This document shows, one piece after another, positions 1 through 5,830 of a stretch of DNA of 32,106 nucleotides. The stretch comes from Alphaproteobacteria bacterium (GTDB taxonomy: Bacteria > Pseudomonadota > Alphaproteobacteria > Caulobacterales > Maricaulaceae). A program made the translations under genes and the position numbers. The number at the start of each line of letters is the position of its first letter. Position 1 is the first letter of the stretch. The notes below the pieces were generated by a model. It made no database searches, was not told the origin of the DNA, and saw only the letters and a program-made list of their open reading frames with translations. Location of the stretch: contig WGNG01000016.1 of assembly GCA_016124675.1 (NCBI GenBank), positions 1-32,106 of the forward strand, written 5' to 3'.

Positions 1-1045
1 AAAAAATGATCGATGACAAGTATAGTGTAGAAAAATACCTAAAATGACATACAAGTTTCACAGATATTCACCAAAACCGTGGATGGCCGCAGGTTGAGGA
101 AATCGCCCAATGAGCCGTGCGCTTCCCGGACCGACCAGGCGTCTCGCGCCGTCCGATCCCATGCCGCTGCCGGCATGGATATTCTCTCACATGGCGATCA
201 CGTCGATGCTGACGCCATCGGGCAGGGGGCTCGGCGTACCTGAGAATGACATCGACCGATGGCATCAGCCATGTTGTGGCGCGCTGGCCCCTGTGACCGC
301 ACAGGGCCCCGACCCGTGACGCTCCGCCCCAAGGTCATCGCCCGTCGTCTGCGTGAGCGTTTGAGCCGTCAGGCAGGGGGGCTCTGGAATGGCGCACGCG
401 CGCGTTTTTTGCCCCCCCGGTCACAAAAGAGGCGGGGTGTGTGCGCGCCGCCAGCCATGGCGAGCCCGGCCAGGGTGCGCCAGCCGGTGACATCCAAGCC
501 CCGGCTGCAAAGCAGGCCAGTCGTGAAAGATCAATCACCTGGCTGATCCGTGTGACTTGCGGACTGGGTGACTTGCTTCGCCGCATTCTCGCAAGTGTCT
601 GATTTTCATTGGCCCAGCCTCCAGTGCGCCCTCCCGCGCGTCCAGGCTTGCACCATCGCCGCCTCCGGCGAGCCGACAGTGAGCTGGATCGCCAGCCCCG
701 GCAGCGCGACATCGACGTCTCTCTGGCGCGTCGCGTGCGCATACGGGGCGAACCCGAACATCGCATCCGCCCCGGCATCGTGCCCGGTGATCTCCTCCAG
801 CAGCGATGCCTGGGCAGGCACACGCGCCGCAATCAACGCCCCGGGCCTAACGCCAGCGTCATCGAACGCCCCTTCCCTGAGCCCGGTCTTCCTGGCCATC
901 GAGGTTTCCAACCCGTTTTCAAGCGCGCGCCGCAAGGCGGCAGAATCGCCCGCCGCGCCACTCAGGCCGTTGAAGCTGGATCAGGTCCCGTCGGGCGGGC
1001 CGCGCCGCGCTCCGCACGCGCCCTTGATCGCTCGTTGGCCATATC
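1..1045. other. Low-coding accessory flank, probable end of an integrated element
   Basis: The first 75 or so bases are AT-rich, unlike the very GC-rich remainder of the window. The following kilobase has only short frames that overlap on both strands, with no recognisable domain and no clear ribosome binding sites. It ends against a partial tRNA-Leu gene, which suggests that it is the decayed end of an integrated element whose body lies left of the window. No integrase or IS transposase could be recognised. The only frame with protein-like composition is on the minus strand, at 606-935. Confidence 0.45.
606..935 (-). CDS. Unrecognised protein or gene fragment in the accessory flank
   Basis: This minus-strand frame of 109 residues from a TTG is open further upstream to about 980. 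Its composition is more protein-like than the competing frames: mixed acidic and hydrophobic stretches, including LLEEITGHDAGADAMFGF, and a C-terminal end rich in Trp, Arg and Gly. I recognise no family. There is no convincing Shine-Dalgarno sequence at the TTG, so it may be the 3' remnant of a longer gene broken by a frameshift near 960-980. It lies on the island side of the tRNA fragment. Confidence 0.25.
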   Translation of the reverse strand: MRRALENGLETSMARKTGLREGAFDDAGVRPGALIAARVPAQASLLEEITGHDAGADAMFGFAPYAHATRQRDVDVALPGLAIQLTVGSPEAAMVQAWTRGRAHWRLGQ

Positions 1046-1072
1046 CGCCCCTTCTTTATTCACGAAGGGGCG
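1046..1072. repeat. Perfect 9-bp hairpin beside the tRNA fragment
   Basis: CGCCCCTTC at 1046-1054 and GAAGGGGCG at 1064-1072 are exact inverted copies around a 9-nt loop. The hairpin ends 22 bp before the tRNA-Leu fragment, so it would lie at the end of the putative integrated element. It could be a terminator without a T-run or an integrase or excisionase arm site. The sequence alone does not decide. Confidence 0.55.
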
Positions 1073-1094
1073 AAGGGTACCCACAAGCTGGCGC

Positions 1095-1149
1095 CTCAAA
1101 ATCCCCCGTGCGCACGCACTTGTCGGTTCGAGTCCGACCGCCCGTACCA
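1095..1149 (+). other. Partial tRNA-Leu(CAA), 3' half: probable att site
   Basis: The block reads as the 3' part of a long-variable-arm tRNA. It has an anticodon loop CTCAAAA (1095-1101, anticodon CAA), the 3' anticodon-stem strand TCCCC, a variable arm GTG..CAC, a perfect T-arm GTCGG-TTCGAGT-CCGAC (1122-1138), the acceptor strand CGCCCGT, discriminator A, and CCA at 1147-1149. Upstream of 1095 the sequence cannot pair with TCCCC, and there is no D-arm or acceptor 5' strand. The tRNA identity therefore begins at the anticodon loop, a common crossover point for tyrosine integrases. Because the 3' half faces right, the native chromosome should lie to the right and the element to the left, with an intact tRNA-Leu at the element's far end. 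Confidence 0.8.
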
Positions 1150-1257
1150 TTTTAAATCCAAATTCTTACTGCTGCTGACCGGGTTACGAAACCTGGCGCC
1201 CTCTCGCGATAAAAGCGCCGTTCGATGTCTATCGGGGTCGGGCTTTGAAGCCTGCGT

Positions 1258-1276
1258 CAAATCCGGGCCGGATTTG
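1258..1276. repeat. 19-bp perfect palindrome downstream of the tRNA fragment
   Basis: CAAATCCGG-G-CCGGATTTG is an exact inverted repeat around a single central G and is followed by TTTAC. As RNA it forms a hairpin with a short U-run, so it could be the terminator of the original tRNA-Leu transcript. As DNA it could equally be an operator. It lies about 110 bp after the CCA. Confidence 0.5.
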
Positions 1277-1291
1277 TTTACATGTCGCCAT

Positions 1292-1324
1292 CACGTGTTA
1301 AAATTTACCCTAATTTTTAACGTG
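1292..1324. promoter_or_regulatory. AT-rich interrupted inverted repeat before the Fic remnant
   Basis: CACG (1292-1295) and TTAAAA (1298-1303) are mirrored by TTTTAA (1315-1320) and CGTG (1321-1324). The left half carries two extra bases between its blocks. The site ends one base before the open frame of the Fic-family remnant. Such an AT-rich palindrome stands out in this GC-rich DNA and looks like an operator or promoter site, but no binding protein can be assigned. Confidence 0.35.
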
Positions 1325-1325
1325 A

Positions 1326-1616
1326 GAGCCGCAACATGCCATCCGCAGCCAGATGGCCGGCATGAAGCATCATATGCGCGAAGGCCTGCCCAAGCTCTAT
1401 TCGCAAGACCTGCTCAATAATCTGTTCCGTCACCCCTACACCCGCATCGATTATGTGGTGCAGGATCTGGGCGTCACGCGTCAGACCGCCGCCAAATATC
1501 TCGACACGCTGGCGAGCCACGGCTTTGTGCGCAAGCATCAGGCTGGCCGGCACAATTACTACGTCAACGCCGCACTTGTCGGGCTGTTCATTGATCCGCC
1601 GGAGGGCAATGGGTGA
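1326..1616 (+). pseudogene. Fic-family protein, C-terminal winged-helix remnant
   Basis: The frame encodes the winged-helix tail found at the C-terminus of many Fic/DOC AMP-transferases: LPKLYSQDLLNNLF, the helix-turn-helix VVQDLGVTRQTAAKYLDTL, and the wing KHQAGRHNYYVNAALVGLF. Family-like residues (AIRSQMAGMKHHMREGLPK) begin upstream of the first ATG at 1353 and run back almost to the stop at 1323-1325. The catalytic FIC domain, with its HPFxxGNGR motif, is absent. I read this as a 5'-truncated gene that cannot AMPylate. The alternative is a small stand-alone DNA-binding protein started at 1353 under the AT-rich palindrome just upstream. It converges on cydC with about 50 bp between. Confidence 0.7.
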
Positions 1617-1665
1617 TCGTAACCAGGGCGCAGGGGCAGAATTTTTCCTGTCGTCCCTCGCGGCG

Positions 1666-3396
1666 CTATGCGCTGCGGGCGGTCCAGCCAGGAAAGAGGC
1701 GCGTGAAGGCGCCGCCGGTTGCGGCGAGCGCTTGAGGCGTGCCGCGCTCGATGACACGGCCCTGATCCATCACAACCACCTCGCCCGCCAGCGACAGAAG
1801 GCGCGGGCGGTGAGTGATGATGAGGGCGGAGCGGCGTGCGTCCTGGTCCAGCCAGCGCGCCAGGCTGGCGGCGATGTCGGCCTCACTGGCCGCGTCGAGG
1901 CCTTCGGTGGGTTCATCGAGCAGCAGCACCGGCGCGCTGCGCAAATAGGCGCGCGCCAGGACGAGGCGGCGCGCCTGACCGCCCGACACCAGGGCGCCCT
2001 GTTCGCCGATCCAGGTCTCCAGCCCGTCTGGCAGGCCGCGCACGAACCCGTCGGCATTGGCCAGAGCCAGCGCCGCCCAGAGCGCCGCATCGTCAGCGTC
2101 CGGGCGTGCAAGGCGCAGGTTTTCCGCCACCGTTCCCGACAATAGCTCGGCGCGTTGGCCGGCCAGCGCCAGGCGCGCGCGCACGGCGCCGGGATCGAGC
2201 GTGGCGACGCAGGCGCCGCCGAGCCGGACATGTCCCGCCTGCGGCGCATAGAAGGCCAGCGCCAGCCGGATCAGGGAGGATTTGCCGGCGCCTGAGGCGC
2301 CCACGACCGCCAGGCGCGCGCCTTCGGGCAGGTGCAGGTCGAGCCCGTCCAGCGCCGGGTGACCGGCGCCGGGATAGGTGAAGCGCACCGCTTCGAACGA
2401 CAGGTCGTGGCCGGCCGGCGGGGCGGCGGGCTGCGCAGGGCGGGTGTTGGCCGGCGCCATCTGCGCCAGGGCGCGCATGCGCCTCGCGGCGGCGCGGGTC
2501 TGGCCCATCTGCTCGCCGGCCTGAACCATCGGGGCGGCGGTTTCGAACAGCGCAAAGCCTGCAAAGCCGGCCAGCGCGGCGATGGCCGGATGGGCGCCGC
2601 CGGCATGGGCGGCGGCGAAACCGGCGACGAGGGTGACGGGCGCGGCGAGGCCCAGCACAGCGCCATGGAGCCGGCCCTGCGCGGCGATTGCCCGCTGGGC
2701 GGCGATCCAGCTTTGGCTGGCGGTTTCGAGCCGGGCGATGACCCGGGCCTGCGCCCCGCCCGCCTTGAGATCAGCCAGCCCCGCGGCGAGATCGCCCGCT
2801 TCGGCGCGCGCCCCGGCGCTGGCGGCGATCAGGGCGGCGCCCGGCGCGCCGCCGCTGCGTGCGGCGATAAAGGGCAGGAGGATCGCCGACACGGCATAGA
2901 CGCCGAGCACGGCGGGCAGGGCGGACGGCGCGGTGAGGGCGAGCAGCACGGCAGCGCCCGCGACCACGGCCAGCGCGGCGGCCACCGGCGTGATCAGGCG
3001 CATGAACAGGCCGTCGAGCGCGTCCACGTCCCGGGTGACGCGCGCCAGAAGATCGCCGCTGCGCAGGCCCGTCAGCGGTCCGGGCGCCAGCGGCGCGGCG
3101 GCGTCAAACACCCACAGGCGCAGGCGCGCGATGGAGCGGAAGGCGCCGTCATGGCTGGCGAGGCGCTCGCAATAACGCAGGACCGGGCGCAGGAGGGCGA
3201 GGATCCGCAAGCCGCCGCCGCCGATCAGGGCGCCGAAGGCGAGGCCCGCGCCGCCCGCTGCGGCGGCTGACACCCATCCCGCCAGCGAGAACAGGGCCAG
3301 GCCCGCCAGGGCGGCCAGCATGGCGAAGACAGCGCCCAGAGCCAGCCGGAACCGGTCCTCGCGGGCGAGGGCCAGGAAATACATCAGGTCCTTCAT
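1666..3396 (-). CDS. cydC: Thiol reductant ABC exporter, subunit CydC
   Basis: This 576-residue half-transporter has an N-terminal type-1 ABC exporter membrane domain (hydrophobic segments across residues 15-300) and a C-terminal ATPase. The ATPase shows Walker A GASGAGKSS (about 366-374), signature VSGGQ (470-474) and Walker B VLLLDEP (490-496). In the known family, CydC pairs with CydD to export cysteine and glutathione to the periplasm, which supports assembly of cytochrome bd and c-type cytochromes. The start ATG overlaps the cydD stop by 4 bp (ATGA), so translation is probably coupled. No cydAB follows; the next sequence is the Fic remnant. Confidence 0.9.
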   Translation of the reverse strand: MKDLMYFLALAREDRFRLALGAVFAMLAALAGLALFSLAGWVSAAAAGGAGLAFGALIGGGGLRILALLRPVLRYCERLASHDGAFRSIARLRLWVFDAAAPLAPGPLTGLRSGDLLARVTRDVDALDGLFMRLITPVAAALAVVAGAAVLLALTAPSALPAVLGVYAVSAILLPFIAARSGGAPGAALIAASAGARAEAGDLAAGLADLKAGGAQARVIARLETASQSWIAAQRAIAAQGRLHGAVLGLAAPVTLVAGFAAAHAGGAHPAIAALAGFAGFALFETAAPMVQAGEQMGQTRAAARRMRALAQMAPANTRPAQPAAPPAGHDLSFEAVRFTYPGAGHPALDGLDLHLPEGARLAVVGASGAGKSSLIRLALAFYAPQAGHVRLGGACVATLDPGAVRARLALAGQRAELLSGTVAENLRLARPDADDAALWAALALANADGFVRGLPDGLETWIGEQGALVSGGQARRLVLARAYLRSAPVLLLDEPTEGLDAASEADIAASLARWLDQDARRSALIITHRPRLLSLAGEVVVMDQGRVIERGTPQALAATGGAFTRLFPGWTARSA

Positions 3397-5099
3397 GCGG
3401 CCTGCGCCCTCACCTGAAGGCTGACGACATGGCGGCAGACGGCGCGCACGGCCGGGGAATGGGTGGCGATGATCACGGTGCGTCCGCGCGCCGCGGCGCG
3501 GAGCGCTTCGACAAAGCGCTGCTCGCTGTCGCCATCGAGATGGGCGGTGGGCTCATCAAGCAGGATCAGCTTGCGGTCGGCGGCCAGCGCGCGCGCCAGC
3601 GCGATGCGCTGGGCCTGGCCGCCCGAGACGCCGGCGCCCTGTTCGCCCAGGCGGGTGTCGAGCCCGTCGGGCAGGCTGGCGGCGAATTCCATCACGCCGG
3701 CGGCCTCGGCGGCGGCGAGGATGGCGGCCCCGGGCATGCCGGGATCGAACAGGGCGATATTCTCGCGCACGCTGCCATGGAAGAGGCGCGCCCGCTGACC
3801 GACCCAGCCCGCAGCGCCCGCCAGCGGCGCAGTGAGGGCGCGGTCATCAAGGCGCAGCTCGCCGTTGGTCAGCGGCGCGTAACCCATCAGGAGTTTCAGC
3901 GCGGTGGACTTGCCCACGCCGGACGGGCCCCACAGGGCGGTGATCTCGCCCGCCGGGGCGGTGAAGCTCAGCGGCGCCAGCCCCTCGCGCCCGCCCGGAT
4001 ACAGGCAGGCGGCGTTGATGAAGCGGATCTGCGGCGCCGACAGGATGACGGGCGCCGGGCGGGCGGGCGGCGCGTCCGCGCCGTCCTCAAACAGCGGGGC
4101 CAGCGCCTCGGCGGCGGCTTCGGCGTCGGCGCGGTCATGATAGGCGGCGGCGACGCGCCGGAACGGCATGTAGACTTCAGGCGCCAGCAAAAGCGCGAAC
4201 AGGCCGGCCTGAGCGGAGACGCCCGCCCCGACCGCGAACGGCCAGGCGCCGCCGAGCGCCAGCGCGGTCTGGATCGCGACGCCTGCGGTGGCGGCGGCGG
4301 CGATCAGCTCCAGCGCGCCCGATGACAGGAAGGCGGCGCGCAGGATCGCCATGGTGCGCTGGCGGAAGGCTTCGGCGGCGCTGGCGAGGCCCGCTCGCTC
4401 GTGCGCGGCGGCGTCAAACGCGTTGAGCGTCTCCAGCGCCTGGAGCCGGTCATTGAAGCGTCCGGCCATGCGCCGCAGCGTGTCCATCTGGCCGCGCGCG
4501 GCCTTGGCGGCGCCGATGCCGGTGAGGGCGAGCGCCAGCACCAGCACCGGGGCGCTGGCCAGATAGATCAGCCCCGCCGCCGGGCTCGCCCACAGCGCCA
4601 GGCCCGCCAGCATCAGCGGCGCCGGGGCGGCCAGGCGCGAGACCGGAAGGAAGCGCGAGAAATACCCGTCGAGCTTCTCCACGCCGTCAATCAGAGCCGT
4701 GGACACCGCCCCGCTATCGTGGCGTTCGGTGAAGCCCGGACCGCGCGCGGCCAGGGCATGCGCGGCGGCGCGGCGGACATGGGCGCGCACCCGGGCGCCC
4801 GCCTCGAAGCCGGCGCGCGCCTCGCCCCATTGCACCCCGGCGCGCATGATTGCGCAAACCGCCGCCAGCGCCGCCCAGGTCCAGGGCGATGCGCCGGCGA
4901 TCAGGGCGGCGACGGCGCCGGCGGCGCACCAGGCAAATCCCGCATAGAGCAGCGCCTGGGCCAGACCCAGGCCCGAGGCGAGCCAGGACAGGCGGGCGGA
5001 CGCCCGCCCCCAGGCGCCAAGCAGGACGCCCTGCGCGCGCCGGGTGCGGGCGGCGGCTTCAGGTCCTGGCAGGAGGGAAGCGTTGATCGTCTCAGCCAT
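3393..5099 (-). CDS. cydD: Thiol reductant ABC exporter, subunit CydD
   Basis: This is a 568-residue ABC half-transporter of the inner membrane. Membrane segments span residues 40-310. The nucleotide-binding domain carries Walker A GPSGVGKST (391-399), signature VSGGQ (491-495), Walker B LILLDEP (511-517) and the H-loop ATHS. It is the first gene of a two-gene cydDC operon and is expected to form a heterodimer with CydC that exports reduced thiols. Upstream lies a 730-bp intergenic region shared with the divergent acyl-CoA synthetase gene. I could not identify a convincing promoter or FNR/FixK box in front of it. Confidence 0.9.
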   Translation of the reverse strand: MAETINASLLPGPEAAARTRRAQGVLLGAWGRASARLSWLASGLGLAQALLYAGFAWCAAGAVAALIAGASPWTWAALAAVCAIMRAGVQWGEARAGFEAGARVRAHVRRAAAHALAARGPGFTERHDSGAVSTALIDGVEKLDGYFSRFLPVSRLAAPAPLMLAGLALWASPAAGLIYLASAPVLVLALALTGIGAAKAARGQMDTLRRMAGRFNDRLQALETLNAFDAAAHERAGLASAAEAFRQRTMAILRAAFLSSGALELIAAAATAGVAIQTALALGGAWPFAVGAGVSAQAGLFALLLAPEVYMPFRRVAAAYHDRADAEAAAEALAPLFEDGADAPPARPAPVILSAPQIRFINAACLYPGGREGLAPLSFTAPAGEITALWGPSGVGKSTALKLLMGYAPLTNGELRLDDRALTAPLAGAAGWVGQRARLFHGSVRENIALFDPGMPGAAILAAAEAAGVMEFAASLPDGLDTRLGEQGAGVSGGQAQRIALARALAADRKLILLDEPTAHLDGDSEQRFVEALRAAARGRTVIIATHSPAVRAVCRHVVSLQVRAQAA

Positions 5100-5298
5100 G
5101 CGCCTTCGCGTCAGATTGCGCGCCGCGCAGGGTGTGCGCCGCGATCACCAGACATGCGGTATAAACGAATTGACCCGCCCGGCGCCAAGCCCTTGCAGAC
5201 AGGGCGTGCACAAATGCCACGGGGCGGGTGTGGTGGGGGGTGGTGCTCAGACGTTGGTTTGCGAGAAGGCGGAAGCCAGGTTGCCGGGATCAGTTTTT

Positions 5299-5321
5299 CC
5301 CTCCCCCCGAAGCGGGGAGGG
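5299..5321. repeat. GC-rich 8-bp hairpin
   Basis: CCCTCCCC (5299-5306) and GGGGAGGG (5314-5321) pair perfectly around CCGAAGC. It lies between two divergent genes, where no terminator is expected, and it is one of several hairpins in this gap. It is probably part of a dispersed intergenic repeat. Confidence 0.5.
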
Positions 5322-5410
5322 TGGCTTGGCGGACTGTCCCCTGCGCCCGGATTCCAGCGACATGCGACTTCAGCTCCCCGTTGCTCCTTGCTGAGCCATT
5401 TTCGCACGCG

Positions 5411-5491
5411 TCGCAGTCTGTCAAGGACGGCCCTTCGGGCCGCCGCAGGGCGGCGACCGAGCTCAGCTCGGTCGTCCTTGACAGGCTGCGA
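5411..5491. repeat. Cloverleaf-shaped palindromic element
   Basis: The outer arms 5411-5429 and 5473-5491 form a 19-bp stem (…CTGTCAAGGACG / CGTCCTTGACAG…) whose only imperfection is a T-G pair at 5417/5485. Inside, three hairpins abut without spare bases: GCCC-TTC-GGGC (5430-5440), CGCCGC-AGG-GCGGCG (5441-5455) and ACCGAG-CTCAG-CTCGGT (5456-5472). Every base between the outer arms belongs to one of them. There is no tRNA anticodon or T-arm, so it is not a tRNA. It may be a REP- or MITE-like repeat or a structured RNA. No second copy was seen in the window. Confidence 0.75.
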
Positions 5492-5611
5492 TCGCCTTGC
5501 GGTTTCCTCCAGGATGGAACGATGGGGAGGATTGAGCCCCGGCGGTCGCCAAGCTGAAGCCGGCCTCGCTTGTTTGTTGAGGCCGGGATGCCTCGCACCC
5601 CACCCCCGTCA

Positions 5612-5660
5612 TACGCTGTCGGCGTCCGACCCCCTCTAGGGGCTGGAGTCTGCTCTTCAG
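5612..5660. repeat. Cluster of three small hairpins
   Basis: Three short stem-loops follow each other closely: ACGC-TGTCG-GCGT (5612-5624), CCCC-TCTA-GGGG (5630-5641) and GCTGGAG-TCTGCT-CTTCAGC (5641-5660, one G-T pair). No protein-like frame is supported here. Together with 5299-5321 and 5411-5491 they make the cydD-fadD gap unusually hairpin-dense, as expected of composite intergenic repeats. Confidence 0.35.
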
Positions 5661-5723
5661 CGGCGAATGCGATCCCGTCGTCCCCAAGAGCGCTGCATGA
5701 CACTCCATTGTCCGTTTTCCTGA

Positions 5724-5780
5724 AAGAACGCACGCCAGGCGCCGCAGCGTTCTTGACCCTTGGCGCCCCGTCCGTACTGT
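5724..5780 (+). promoter_or_regulatory. Candidate promoter and operator for the acyl-CoA synthetase gene
   Basis: TTGACC (5753-5758) and TACTGT (5775-5780), spaced by 16 bp, resemble a sigma-70-type promoter about 50 bp before the start codon. An exact inverted repeat AAGAACGC (5724-5731) / GCGTTCTT (5747-5754) with a 15-bp spacer touches the -35 box, where a repressor could act. Fatty-acid genes are often under acyl-CoA-responsive repressors, but no specific regulator is indicated. Confidence 0.35.
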
Positions 5781-5830
5781 CCGTGCAAACAGGCGCCGGT
5801 GAAGGCGCGCGCGCTTGGGGAGGGAATCTC

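Noticed and set aside
1010-1149. A complete tRNA-Leu gene
   Set aside because: No D-arm and no acceptor 5' strand is present, and the bases before the anticodon loop cannot pair with TCCCC.
962-1150. Minus-strand frame starting MVRAVGLEPTSACARG
   Set aside because: This is the well-known false protein read from the reverse complement of a tRNA 3' end; it overlaps the tRNA-Leu fragment.
5411-5491. The cloverleaf as a tRNA or tmRNA
   Set aside because: It has no T-loop GTTCGA, anticodon loop or CCA, and its outer stem is far too long.
5570-5830. N-terminal extension of the acyl-CoA synthetase
   Set aside because: The extra 87 residues come from hairpin-rich intergenic sequence and have no family counterpart; the ATG at 5831 with GGGAGG upstream fits the family start.
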